From: an uncultured Lachnospiraceae bacterium
GTDB lineage: Bacteria; Bacillota; Clostridia; Lachnospirales; Lachnospiraceae
DNA length: 64,000 nucleotides
Direction of reading: 5' to 3'
Assembly (NCBI GenBank): GCA_900549665.1
Contig: URPH01000012.1
Location: forward strand, 1 to 64,000
Under the pieces are notes generated by a model. It saw only the letters and a program-made list of their open reading frames with translations, had not been told where the DNA came from and did not search any database. Made by a program: the position numbers and the translations under genes. This document shows positions 42,213-50,804 of the stretch, in pieces. Position 1 is the stretch's first letter, and every line of letters begins with the position of its first letter.

Positions 42213-43232
42213 ATGGCGACAATTAAAGAAATAGCAGAACTGGCCGGCGTTTCCAGAGGAACGGTTGACCGCGTCCTCAATAAGCGTGGTGCCGTCAACC
42301 CCAAAACAGAAGCCAAAATCCTTGAAATAGCCAAGGCTTTGGACTACAAGCCCAACAGGGCGGGTATTGTTTTAGCAGCCCAGAAAAAAAAGTTTAAATT
42401 CGGTGTCGTCATGTTTGGTATCGGCAATCCCTTTTTTGATGATGTGATTTCCGGCATCCGCGAAAAAGAGGAAGACCTCCGGAGCTATAACTGCACGATT
42501 CTGATCAAACGGATCTCCGCTTTCGGCGTACAGGACCAGATTGATGCAATTGACGAGCTTTTGGCAGAGGAGATCAACGGCCTCGCCATCTCTCCTCAAA
42601 ACAATCCTGCGATCGCACAAAAGATCAACGAATTATATGATATGGGAATCCCCACCATTACATTCAATACCGATATTGCCGGATCCAGACGTATCGCCTA
42701 TGTCGGCAGCAACTACTACCGCTGTGGACAGACAGCCGCCGGTCTGATACATCTTATGACCTGTGGCCTGGTATATGTCGGCATAGTCAGCGGCAATTCC
42801 AATGTCCTGTGCCATACAGAAAGAATTGCCGGTTTCCGCAATTCTCTCAAGGAATATACCAATATCCACGAAGTCGCTTTCTTCGAAAATGATGATGATG
42901 ATTTTGTAAGCTATGATAAAACAACGCAGATGCTCAATGAGCATCCGGAGATCAATGCCATTTTCTTTGCTGCCAGCGGTGCTTACGGCGGCTGCAAAGC
43001 TGTTCTGGCCGCTAACAGACAGGACAATATGAAGATTGTCACCTTTGACAAGATTGAAAAGACGGTTGAAATGATCAAAAACGGGGTCATTTCGGCGTCC
43101 ATCTGTCAAAATCCCCGGATTCAGGGCTCATTACCTCTTCAGTTGTTGTTTGAATACCTGACGACGGGCGAACCACCCAAAAAAGAATATCACTATATGG
43201 AAGCGGAAATCCGCATCAAAGAAAACATATAA
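42213..43232 (+). CDS. LacI-family transcriptional regulator of the pentose operon
   Basis: This 339-residue repressor has a LacI helix-turn-helix at 1-25 (MATIKEIAELAGVSRGTVDR, then VLNKRGAVNPKT). The periplasmic-binding-like effector domain (about 60-335) is of the sugar type, with FGIGNPFFDDVISGI and TFNTDIAGSRRIAYVG. It faces xylB across a 290-bp region with two GTGCAC palindromes, so a sugar or sugar phosphate from this pathway is the likely inducer. SD AGGAGGG precedes the ATG. Confidence 0.92.
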   Translation: MATIKEIAELAGVSRGTVDRVLNKRGAVNPKTEAKILEIAKALDYKPNRAGIVLAAQKKKFKFGVVMFGIGNPFFDDVISGIREKEEDLRSYNCTILIKRISAFGVQDQIDAIDELLAEEINGLAISPQNNPAIAQKINELYDMGIPTITFNTDIAGSRRIAYVGSNYYRCGQTAAGLIHLMTCGLVYVGIVSGNSNVLCHTERIAGFRNSLKEYTNIHEVAFFENDDDDFVSYDKTTQMLNEHPEINAIFFAASGAYGGCKAVLAANRQDNMKIVTFDKIEKTVEMIKNGVISASICQNPRIQGSLPLQLLFEYLTTGEPPKKEYHYMEAEIRIKENI

Positions 43233-43287
43233 CAAAGAAAAATAAATATATAGAATACATAAAATCAGAAATATGTAGAATCAATAA

Positions 43288-43550
43288 CCGTGCATCCGGC
43301 TTCGAATCGCGCCCCTATGCGTTACCTCTACAGTTAACTCAACCCAGGCACCCTCACGGCACATGAAAAGTTCCCCTTAGTGCTGCTGTATTCCTACCCT
43401 GACACGGTTCGTGGATTCTCATTGCGTAAGACCCGGATATCAACGCCACTTATAGAGGGCAGCCATAAAAGCACTAAACCCTCTGCCGGACAACACCCCT
43501 GCTAAAGCGGATTGCAGGTACAAGGCTCCGCTACTGCCCCGGCTGCACGG
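43288..43550 (-). ncRNA. ffs: Signal recognition particle RNA, large bacterial type
   Basis: The minus-strand transcript of ~263 nt begins CCGTGCAGCC and ends GGATGCACGG, which pair as the closing helix. It carries the Alu-type 5' part (GTAGCGG, then TGTACCTGCAATCCGCT) and the conserved SRP S-domain hairpin GTCAGGGTAGGAATACAGC with a GGAA tetraloop and GCAGCACTAAG, followed by CATGTGCCGTGAGGG and GCCTGGGTTGAG. This matches the Bacillus scRNA layout. It binds Ffh for membrane protein targeting. Its position just after tadA is also conserved. Confidence 0.96.
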
Positions 43551-43558
43551 TATGTTTT

Positions 43559-43587
43559 AGTATACTTGGTTTTATTCAAAAAGTCAA
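43559..43587 (-). promoter_or_regulatory. Strong promoter of the SRP RNA
   Basis: On the minus strand TTGACT (43587-43582), 17 bp, TATACT (43564-43559), with the RNA 5' end 9 nt later. The -35 lies a few bases past the tadA stop. Confidence 0.85.
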
Positions 43588-43597
43588 TTACAAGCCT

Positions 43598-44191
43598 TCA
43601 TCGAAGCTTCTTAAAAAAGTCTTTCAGCAATTCAGAACATTCCTCATCCAGTACCCCGGTTACCAGCTCTACCTGATGATTGAATTCCTTCATCTGCAGA
43701 ATATTGAGCACCGATCCCGCACAGCCGGCCTTGGGATTCATGCTTCCGACCACAACTCTTTTAATACGCGCCTGCACAATTGCTCCGGCACACATCTGGC
43801 ACGGTTCCAAAGTTACATACAGAGTGCAGTCCTCCAGCCTCCAGTCCTTCAGCTTTTTGCTCGCCCTGCGGATAGCTGTGATCTCCGCATGCGACAAAGT
43901 ACTGTGATCCGTGTTCCTGCGATTATATCCTTTGGCTACAACTTCCCCATCCTTTACGATCACACAACCGATCGGCACTTCATTGATCCCGGCTGCTTTT
44001 TTAGCCTGTTTTATCGCTTTTTTCATAAAGAAAACGTCTTTTTCATACAGAATGCGTTCCTGCTCCTTTTGCCGGTCCAGAAGCTCCAGCTTGTGTTGCA
44101 GTCTCGCTCTGCGCTTTCTCTCCGATCTGGACAACTCCTCTTTTTTTTCCAATTCCGTTATCTGCATTAACAGCTGTTCTCTTTCTGACAT
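43598..44191 (-). CDS. tadA: tRNA-specific adenosine deaminase with N-terminal coiled extension
   Basis: This 197-residue protein deaminates A34 to inosine in the tRNA-Arg(ACG) anticodon. The zinc/catalytic motifs are SHAEITAI (His-Ala-Glu) and TLEPCQMCAGA (PCxxC). The core starts at about residue 55 (FMKKAIKQAKKAAGINEVPIG). The first ~50 residues are a charged, probably helical extension (ITELEKKEELSRSERKRRAR) absent from the ~160-residue usual form. The start is real on SD grounds: AAGGG 6 nt before the ATG. Confidence 0.93.
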   Translation of the reverse strand: MSEREQLLMQITELEKKEELSRSERKRRARLQHKLELLDRQKEQERILYEKDVFFMKKAIKQAKKAAGINEVPIGCVIVKDGEVVAKGYNRRNTDHSTLSHAEITAIRRASKKLKDWRLEDCTLYVTLEPCQMCAGAIVQARIKRVVVGSMNPKAGCAGSVLNILQMKEFNHQVELVTGVLDEECSELLKDFFKKLR

Positions 44192-44194
44192 ATA

Positions 44195-45076
44195 TTACCC
44201 TTTCGTAAAATAATATCCAAATACCCCTGTCTGTTTTTCTCTTCCTTTCGCCGGCTCGAAATCCGGAAACCCAAACATGCCGGCTACAACCTCTTCTCTC
44301 TCATAATAATTACCCGGAACACCAAGACGGCTTCTTCCGTTTTTTTCATCCAGCACCAGATGCCCGTAATTGTAATAACCGTGCAGCAGGAAGCTATTGT
44401 GTACATACGCCCGAAACAGCATTTCATCCTCCAGCACACTCAGTTCAACAACTCTTCTAAGGCTGTTGTCTGTAGCATTTTCCATCTGCAGCGATTCATT
44501 TGGATCCGCCCCATCCGGATCTGCTTCATCCAGATCCGTCTCGTCCGGATTTGCCTCGTCCTGATTCGCTATGCCCGGATCCGCCTTGTCCTGATTCGCT
44601 TCATCCGGATCCGCTTCATCCATATTTACTTTAACACGGATATCGTCTTTCTCCTCATGCCCCACCTGGTCAAACACATTCAAAACACTCCCATCCTGTT
44701 TCAGCCACCCCTCATCAAGCGCTGCAAACAGTCCGGCATCAGATGCCCATATCTCACCGGCTGCTTTTATGCAAAGTCCCAATGCTTTCTGATGGCATCG
44801 CAGTTTCTTTGCTGTATCTTCTCCAATTCTTCCTTTTCCACCCACAGCATCCTGCCAAAAGTTATTTCCAGCTTTTCCGGATGTATGTGACAATCTTGCA
44901 GCTTCCTTCCCGTCAGATGAAAAAAACACAAGCTCCCAGTCCGGCATACTCCGTTTCTCCGCAAAGGAAGACAGATCAAGCCATGCCTCAACTATGCCAT
45001 CCTTATCATATAAAAACAACTTTACGACCTTTGTTTTGTTATTATTTTTATTTTCCAGATACCATACTTTTTTCAA
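44195..45076 (-). CDS. DUF6128 family protein with pentapeptide tandem repeat
   Basis: This 293-residue protein of unknown function is recognised as DUF6128-like from its C-terminal half (LRRVVELSVLEDEMLF, then AYVHNSFLLHGYYNYGHLVL). The middle holds eight tandem acidic pentapeptides of the type DEA[DN][PQ]. The start is taken as TTG at 45076 (KKVWYLENKNNNK) with GAGGTG 8 nt upstream; a longer frame has no SD. There is no signal peptide. It ends 3 bp before tadA. Confidence 0.7.
   Translation of the reverse strand: MKKVWYLENKNNNKTKVVKLFLYDKDGIVEAWLDLSSFAEKRSMPDWELVFFSSDGKEAARLSHTSGKAGNNFWQDAVGGKGRIGEDTAKKLRCHQKALGLCIKAAGEIWASDAGLFAALDEGWLKQDGSVLNVFDQVGHEEKDDIRVKVNMDEADPDEANQDKADPGIANQDEANPDETDLDEADPDGADPNESLQMENATDNSLRRVVELSVLEDEMLFRAYVHNSFLLHGYYNYGHLVLDEKNGRSRLGVPGNYYEREEVVAGMFGFPDFEPAKGREKQTGVFGYYFTKG
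44502..44621. repeat. Eight tandem 15-bp repeats inside the DUF6128 gene
   Basis: Eight contiguous 15-bp units of the type GGATCCGCTTCATCC, each diverged at a few bases, encode in frame the pentapeptide DEA[DN][PQ] on the minus strand. The exact 15-bp period keeps the frame, so copy number can change without frameshift. Confidence 0.9.
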
Positions 45077-45155
45077 AAAGATCCCACCTCTCAAAGTCCG
45101 TCTATGAGACAATTGCTCATTTCATTCTATGAAAAGGTGGGACATATTATGTGGA

Positions 45156-46262
45156 TCAATATTCTAAATTTTTTAAATATTTCATATAATTGACAACCAT
45201 CAGGGCAATTTTTAATGTTAATGCATCATCAAACACCCGGATGTCCAGCCCTGTGGCCTTCTGGAGCTTTTCCAGACGGTACAGAAGCGTATTGCGGTGT
45301 ACATAGAGCTGACGTGCTGTTTCAGATACATTGAGACTGTTTTCCAAAAATGTATCAATCGTATTGAGTGTCTCTTCATCCAGCTGCGTCGGCACATTCT
45401 CTCCGAAAATCTCTTCAATAAACATCTGGCAGAGATTAACCGGGAGCTGGTAGATCAGTCGTCCTATACCCAGTGTATTGTATGCGACCACGTCTCTGTC
45501 AGCATAGAAGATCTTGCCGACATCCAGTGCCATTTTGGCTTCCTTGTAGCTCTTGGAAACATCCTTCAATTCGGAAACAATGGTTCCGCAGGCAATCTTG
45601 CCGTTGATCATGATCTCTGTGTTGAGCATGACCTTGATCGTAGTGGAAATCTCCATCAGATCATCATAATCACTGTCCTCGTCAAGCTGCTTGATCACGA
45701 TCAGATTCTGCTCATCCACGGATGTCACAAAATCACCTGACTGTTGGGAAAACATATTTTTCAGCATTTCCAGCGTGCCGTTGTCATTTTCCTTTTCCAC
45801 CTCTACCAGAATAACAGCCCTTCTGGCCGATGTATCAAGTCTAAGCTTTTTAGCACGGTTGTACATATCAACCAAAAGCAGATTATCCAAAAGCAGATTT
45901 TGGAAGAAATTATTCTTGTCAAGCTTTTCCCTGTACGCCGTTAACAGGCTCTGCAGCTGTTTGACTGCGATACGTGCCACCAAAACATGATCGGCCTGAT
46001 CCTTGCATATCACAATATACATAACCTCATCTTCATGAAAGACCTTCATATAGTGATAGTCTCCAATCGTCTGCGACTCGGCCACAGAATTGGTAAATTT
46101 GTCTATTGCATCCTGTGAATAATTTTTTTCACCTGATGTGGACGCAATCAGAAGTCCGGCACTGTCTATAACGACCAGGCCAATTTTGGTAATTTCCCTT
46201 AAATCTCCGATACAAGTCTGTACTACTTGTGCTGATAACAAATGCTCACATCCTTTTTTCAT
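45156..46262 (-). CDS. CdaR/PucR-type transcriptional regulator
   Basis: This 368-residue regulator has an N-terminal sugar-diacid-recognition (Diacid_rec) domain (HLLSAQVVQTCIGDLREI, KIGLVVIDSAGLLIASTS), a central GGDEF-like CdaR domain (about 130-280), and a C-terminal PucR helix-turn-helix (LNVSETARQLYVHRNTLLYR). Homologues activate glycerate/glucarate or similar genes. The ATG at 46262 has AGGTG 5 nt upstream. No target gene is obvious nearby. Confidence 0.88.
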   Translation of the reverse strand: MKKGCEHLLSAQVVQTCIGDLREITKIGLVVIDSAGLLIASTSGEKNYSQDAIDKFTNSVAESQTIGDYHYMKVFHEDEVMYIVICKDQADHVLVARIAVKQLQSLLTAYREKLDKNNFFQNLLLDNLLLVDMYNRAKKLRLDTSARRAVILVEVEKENDNGTLEMLKNMFSQQSGDFVTSVDEQNLIVIKQLDEDSDYDDLMEISTTIKVMLNTEIMINGKIACGTIVSELKDVSKSYKEAKMALDVGKIFYADRDVVAYNTLGIGRLIYQLPVNLCQMFIEEIFGENVPTQLDEETLNTIDTFLENSLNVSETARQLYVHRNTLLYRLEKLQKATGLDIRVFDDALTLKIALMVVNYMKYLKNLEY

Positions 46263-46342
46263 CGTAACACCTGACTCCAAAATCTCCTGCAGGCATTCTG
46301 TGTCGGCGTTCTGATACTTTGATACTGATACTCTAATACGAG

Positions 46343-46370
46343 AAAAGGGAGATACACAACGGTATCTCCC
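46343..46370 (-). terminator. Terminator of the sugar ABC ATPase gene
   Basis: A 9-bp perfect stem (GGGAGATAC/GTATCTCCC, 46347-46355 and 46362-46370) with 6-nt loop and T4 on the minus strand (46346-46343), 22 bp after the ATPase stop. The other side is also T-rich. Confidence 0.75.
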
Positions 46371-46391
46371 TTATATTTTTCACAATTGATA

Positions 46392-47504
46392 CTAGTTGGT
46401 AATAACCATCTCTGTATCTTTATCAAAGATGTGGATCTTCTCAACATCAATAGCGAATTTAACAACATCGCCAGGTCTAGCTGTTGTACGAGGATCAACT
46501 CTTGCAGTCATAGGGAACTCTTCAAGATCGAAGTATAAGTATACTTCTGCACCAAGTAACTCGTATACTCTTACGGTTGCTTCGAATGTGCTCTGAGGAG
46601 AAGCCTCAACCATCATTTCTGAATCGTATACATCTTCAGGACGGATACCGAATGTAACAGTTCTTCCATTGTAACCGCCTTCGATTAATTTTTTAGATTT
46701 AGCAGGAGGTAACGGAATGAAGTGACCAGCTACTTTTAATACTGCTGTATCATCAACAACTTCAACAACTGCATCTAAGAAGTTCATCTGAGGTGAACCC
46801 ATGAAACCTGCTACGAATAAGTTAGCGGGTTTTTCGTATAAGTTCTGAGGTGTATCAACCTGCTGGATGATGCCATCTTTCATAACTACGATTCTGGTAC
46901 CAAGTGTCATAGCTTCTGTCTGGTCATGTGTAACATAGATGATGGTTGTACCTAATCTCTGATGTAATTTAGCGATCTCGATACGCATCTGTACACGCAA
47001 TTTAGCATCCAGGTTGGATAACGGCTCATCCATAAGGAATACTTTAGGATTACGAACGATTGCACGACCCATGGCAACACGCTGTCTCTGACCACCTGAT
47101 AAAGCCTTCGGCTTACGATCAAGGAGTGGAGTTAAGTCAAGGATCTTAGCTGCCTCATTAACCATTTTGTCGATTTCTTCTTTGGGAACTTTTCTTAATT
47201 TAAGACCGAATGCCATGTTGTCACGAACGGTCATGTGAGGGTACAGAGCGTAGCTCTGGAATACCATTGCGATATCTCTGTCTTTCGGCTCTACGTCGTT
47301 GACCATTTTGTCACCGATCCATAATTCACCAGATGAAATATCTTCCAGACCAGCGATCATACGAAGGGTAGTAGATTTACCACAACCTGAAGGTCCTACG
47401 AAGATGATAAATTCCTGATCATCGATTTCAAGATTGAAATCTTTAACTGCTTCAAATCCGTTAGGATATACTTTGCAGACATTTTTTAATGATAAGTTTG
47501 CCAT
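46392..47504 (-). CDS. Stand-alone sugar ABC transporter ATPase (MsmX/UgpC-like)
   Basis: This 370-residue ATPase of the MalK/UgpC type has Walker A GPSGCGKST near 36-44, signature LSGGQRQRVAMGRA, Walker B VFLMDEPLSNLD, switch His in YVTHDQTEAM, and a C-terminal TOBE-type regulatory domain. There is no permease or binding-protein gene beside it, so like MsmX it probably energises several sugar importers encoded elsewhere. It has its own promoter and terminator. Confidence 0.94.
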   Translation of the reverse strand: MANLSLKNVCKVYPNGFEAVKDFNLEIDDQEFIIFVGPSGCGKSTTLRMIAGLEDISSGELWIGDKMVNDVEPKDRDIAMVFQSYALYPHMTVRDNMAFGLKLRKVPKEEIDKMVNEAAKILDLTPLLDRKPKALSGGQRQRVAMGRAIVRNPKVFLMDEPLSNLDAKLRVQMRIEIAKLHQRLGTTIIYVTHDQTEAMTLGTRIVVMKDGIIQQVDTPQNLYEKPANLFVAGFMGSPQMNFLDAVVEVVDDTAVLKVAGHFIPLPPAKSKKLIEGGYNGRTVTFGIRPEDVYDSEMMVEASPQSTFEATVRVYELLGAEVYLYFDLEEFPMTARVDPRTTARPGDVVKFAIDVEKIHIFDKDTEMVITN

Positions 47505-47557
47505 TTATAATTTCCTCCTAATTAAGTTTCATCACGTGGCTTTTCGCCTATGCACTA

Positions 47558-47586
47558 AGTATAAATGATGCCCCTTTTTTTGCCTA
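47558..47586 (-). promoter_or_regulatory. Putative promoter of the sugar ABC ATPase gene
   Basis: On the minus strand TAGGCA (47586-47581), 17 bp, TATACT (47563-47558). The leader has a small GGC-GAAAA-GCC hairpin. Confidence 0.5.
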
Positions 47587-47617
47587 TACCACTATTACAC
47601 AAAGAATTATTTTGAAT

Positions 47618-49087
47618 TTATACATTTTGCCCAAACCCCTCTGGATCCTTGTAAAACGCGAGCTGATTCTTGCCTCTCTGCTTGGCTTTATACAAAGCTT
47701 CATCGGCCATTTTGTACAATGTTTCAAAGTCTTCTCCATCCTTTGTGAACACAGCGCATCCGATACTGGAGGTCACAGAATACTTGGTATATTTACCTAC
47801 CTGGAGACCCTTAAAAAAGTTTTCCAGCTTCCGTGCTTCACGGATGACATACCGATCCTCGGTAATATGCTTTAACAGGATGACAAATTCGTCCCCTCCG
47901 GCTCTTCCGATGATATCAGATGCCCGGAACTGCTGTTTTAACCCCTGTCCGATTTCTCTTAAAACCTCATCTCCGAACGCATGCCCCATGGTATCGTTGA
48001 TCTTTTTGAAATTATCAATATCCAGCACAAACAACAAACTCTGGGAATCCGGATTTTCGGCAAAATATTCTTTGATCTTGCGCTCGGTTGTGACCTTATT
48101 GTATAAGCCTGTCAGCTGATCGGTTTCCGCCAGATGCTGCAATCCGGCGCTCTTGCGCCTGCCATAGTGATTGTACATAACCTGAAGGAATATAACAACA
48201 CCCATAAATACCACCATGCATCCGGCCAATGACAGTACAAGATGACGGATGGTCCCGCTGTAATGGCTGATCTGCTCAGCAAAGTAAGCATCATCCACCC
48301 CAAGCAGAACGGCCCAGCCGTTGTTTTTCATATGATGGTATGCCACGTATCTGCTGTCACCATCGGGAAATATGACCTGCGCGCCGGCGGACCGCTGTCT
48401 CTGCAGACCGTTGCGGACAGCCGAAGCCCTTCCTCCGGCTACAGACAGTGTATCCATAAAATTGCTGCCTGCCTGCAGATAATCAATATTGTCCCCACCA
48501 AGTGAGCAGATAATATTGCCATCGGTATCCTGCAATACGACCCACGCATTGTCATCAAAGGTATATGCTTCCAGCTGTCTGTACAGTACCTCTGCATCAT
48601 ACTGCACAAAAACGGCCGTATTAACCGCTCCGTTTTCCAGGATCGGCTTCATGATATAAAGCTGTCCGTCCTCACTATAAAAAAAGGTCGCACTCTCTCT
48701 TTTTACAGTTCCGGAAAAACCCAGTGCCGGCAGGTTGATGTCTTCCTGACGGACAGTGAGCCCAACGCCAAGAGCATTGACAATCCCCGCATCGGAAACA
48801 CCGTCCAGACCCAGCAGGGAACTTACCGCATCTTCCGCATCAAGCTGCTTTTCCTGAATCTGCCAGATCACAAGTTCCATCTGTCCTTCAATGGTCTTTA
48901 ACCGCTCTTCGATCTTTGCCCCATAGATATCTGCTGCACTGACCACCCTTCCCTGCAGAAGAGTCATCTCATCATGTCTCAGACGCTTCCCGTAAACACC
49001 AAGGCAGACGGCTACAAGTATGATAAAAATCAGCACCGGCCACAACACTGTATATCTGTTTTTTGTGAATTTTTCTGTCAACTTCAT
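47618..49087 (-). CDS. Membrane diguanylate cyclase with double-Cache-like sensor and I-site
   Basis: This 489-residue protein has helices near 13-33 and 285-308 bracketing an extracellular Cache-type ligand domain (VVSAADIYGAKIEERLKTIE, AWVVLQDTDGNIICSLGG, GWAVLLGVDDAYF). The GGDEF domain follows (TDQLTGLYNKV, active site GRAGGDEF). RASD nine residues before GGDEF fits the RxxD product-inhibition site, unlike the other two cyclases here. AGGA precedes the ATG by 6 nt. Confidence 0.92.
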   Translation of the reverse strand: MKLTEKFTKNRYTVLWPVLIFIILVAVCLGVYGKRLRHDEMTLLQGRVVSAADIYGAKIEERLKTIEGQMELVIWQIQEKQLDAEDAVSSLLGLDGVSDAGIVNALGVGLTVRQEDINLPALGFSGTVKRESATFFYSEDGQLYIMKPILENGAVNTAVFVQYDAEVLYRQLEAYTFDDNAWVVLQDTDGNIICSLGGDNIDYLQAGSNFMDTLSVAGGRASAVRNGLQRQRSAGAQVIFPDGDSRYVAYHHMKNNGWAVLLGVDDAYFAEQISHYSGTIRHLVLSLAGCMVVFMGVVIFLQVMYNHYGRRKSAGLQHLAETDQLTGLYNKVTTERKIKEYFAENPDSQSLLFVLDIDNFKKINDTMGHAFGDEVLREIGQGLKQQFRASDIIGRAGGDEFVILLKHITEDRYVIREARKLENFFKGLQVGKYTKYSVTSSIGCAVFTKDGEDFETLYKMADEALYKAKQRGKNQLAFYKDPEGFGQNV

Positions 49088-49171
49088 GGTACATCCTCAT
49101 GCTCTAACTCTGATTAATACTGTCGTCCAATAACCACCGGAAATAAAATGTTATCTGAAGATCCAAAACGT

Positions 49172-49648
49172 TCAGAAAATCCATGACATCGGGGTGTAGG
49201 CAATTCCGTCCTTCAGCTGTTCAATATTGGTATCAACAAATCCTACCTTGTGATAAAAATCAACAGCATAGGGAGATGAGTGGACCGTCAGACGATAGCC
49301 TCCGATACTCTGTTCGAAACATTTTAATATTTCTAACAGCCTGCGCCCTATCCCGTTTTTGTGATAATTCTCATCCACAAAAAGCAGTGAAACATGTTCT
49401 TTATTGCGCAGAGAGGCAACTCCTACGATCTGACCTCTGTAAAAGGCTCCGTAGACCTTGTACTCTCCGGCCAGAAACATTCTCCGAAGTGTCTGGTCCG
49501 TAATAAAATCCCTGAAATTGCGTATTCCTTCCGCAGAGTATACATCTCCCTCAAACCGGAGAAATGTCCTCCACGCCAGTCCCATTGCATCCTCCCACTC
49601 ATTGTCGTCAATCGGTCTGATTTCTATGCTCTGATTTCCGATATTCAT
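49172..49648 (-). CDS. GNAT-family N-acetyltransferase
   Basis: This 158-residue acetyltransferase fold protein has acetyl-CoA site pattern HKNGIGRRLLE (Q/RxxGxG/A type) and a C-terminal VHSSPYAVDFYHKVGF segment. The substrate is not predictable. The ATG at 49648 (MNIGNQSIEI) has GGGG 5-6 nt upstream; the longer frame from 49672 lacks a ribosome site. Confidence 0.88.
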   Translation of the reverse strand: MNIGNQSIEIRPIDDNEWEDAMGLAWRTFLRFEGDVYSAEGIRNFRDFITDQTLRRMFLAGEYKVYGAFYRGQIVGVASLRNKEHVSLLFVDENYHKNGIGRRLLEILKCFEQSIGGYRLTVHSSPYAVDFYHKVGFVDTNIEQLKDGIAYTPMSWIF

Positions 49649-49682
49649 CTTATCCCCTGTAAAAAAGCCCATTATTGTTTAT

Positions 49683-49710
49683 ATTATAACACTTTATTAA
49701 CCAAGGGCAA
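49683..49710 (-). promoter_or_regulatory. Putative promoter of the GNAT gene
   Basis: On the minus strand TTGCCC (49710-49705), 16 bp, TATAAT (49688-49683). Confidence 0.5.
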
Positions 49711-49758
49711 CTTATTTTCTATTGTATATGCAATTTTGCAATTTTAATAAACCGAATC

Positions 49759-49809
49759 AAAAAAACCATACATCTGTGCCATCGGTTGAACGCCGGCACA
49801 GTCGTATGG
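49759..49809 (-). terminator. Terminator of the metG-hydrolase-DUF1002 operon
   Basis: On the minus strand a stem of CCATAC plus CTGTGCC (49809-49804, 49801-49795) with GGCACAG plus GTATGG (49780-49774, 49771-49766), one 2-nt internal loop, followed by T7 (49765-49759). It starts 70 bp after the DUF1002 stop. Confidence 0.8.
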
Positions 49810-49878
49810 TTTTGTGTGTTCGCAATCCTTTGATATCCATACCGGCTATGAGCATGCTCATAAATCCGGTTTTAGATT

Positions 49879-50766
49879 CTATTTTTTAAATAATCCCTTA
49901 AAAAAGTCTGCAATAGAATTTACAATGTTTCCCAGTCCGGAAAGGAAACCGTCATCGGTTGCTTTATTTAACAGCTCATCTCCAAACTTGCTATACAAAT
50001 CGGCCGCCTGATCTAAAAGTACGTTGGGATCCAGTCCAAGCTTTTTGATCTTAAGCATAAAATCTACAATCTGCTGTTCTTCGCTTTCGTCCAGAGATAC
50101 GCCAAATTTCTGCTCTCCTTCTTTGATCGCTTTGCGTATGTCATCCTCTGTTTCCAGCTCTCCTGCTGCTAATTTTGCTTTGATATATGCAATCAGAGCT
50201 TCGACCTCTTCATCACTCGCACTTTTTGTAACCAGTTCTCCTGTCGTTACCAGCTCATTCATAGCTGTATCCAGTGTTTCATCGGAAATCGGCTCTCCGG
50301 AAACCTGTTCATATGCTTTGACCGCCCCGATCAGACCTGCTGTACCGGAAATCTGCGACGGTCCCACAACCATAATATCTGCATCCTCTACACCGGCTGT
50401 CAGAAGTGCATTGCGGTACATACCCGTTGTACAGTAATTAATATTCTGTGTTGTTACCATGACACCATGGCCAGCCTCTGCCGGTGTAACCATGACGCTT
50501 GATAAAGCCCTGGTACCGATGACTGCCGGATCGACATAGGAATCCAGATACTTGTGTTCATCCGCATTGGTGATCGTGATCACGGTATAATTGACCAGAT
50601 CTTCCTCGGTAACACCCATCAGTGATAACACGGTGGCTCTCTGGTCCGCAGAAAGATCCGCTCCCAGTGCAATAACCGGTTTATCCGCTGTCTCTGCACA
50701 TACAGTCATGCTCCACATAAAAGTAAACAGCAAAGTCGCCACCAATAATTTAAACAATTTTTTCAT
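49879..50766 (-). CDS. DUF1002 family secreted protein
   Basis: This 295-residue exported protein has a signal peptide ending near SMTVCA-ET (residues 1-24). The conserved DUF1002 region has VIALGADLSADQRATVLSLMGV and the AEAGHGVMVTTQNINYCTTGMY segment. Its C-terminal part (about 175-295) is acidic and helical, ending in a Phe/Lys-rich tail. The function is unknown in the whole family. It is third in the metG operon, with AGGAGG 7 nt before the ATG. Confidence 0.88.
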   Translation of the reverse strand: MKKLFKLLVATLLFTFMWSMTVCAETADKPVIALGADLSADQRATVLSLMGVTEEDLVNYTVITITNADEHKYLDSYVDPAVIGTRALSSVMVTPAEAGHGVMVTTQNINYCTTGMYRNALLTAGVEDADIMVVGPSQISGTAGLIGAVKAYEQVSGEPISDETLDTAMNELVTTGELVTKSASDEEVEALIAYIKAKLAAGELETEDDIRKAIKEGEQKFGVSLDESEEQQIVDFMLKIKKLGLDPNVLLDQAADLYSKFGDELLNKATDDGFLSGLGNIVNSIADFFKGLFKK

Positions 50767-50804
50767 TGCATTTCCTCCTTGCCTTAAGTCCTGTATACAA
50801 AAAA

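Noticed and set aside
44502..44621. Tandem repeat mistaken for a CRISPR-like array
   Set aside because: The units are contiguous without spacers, 15 bp long and in frame inside a coding sequence.
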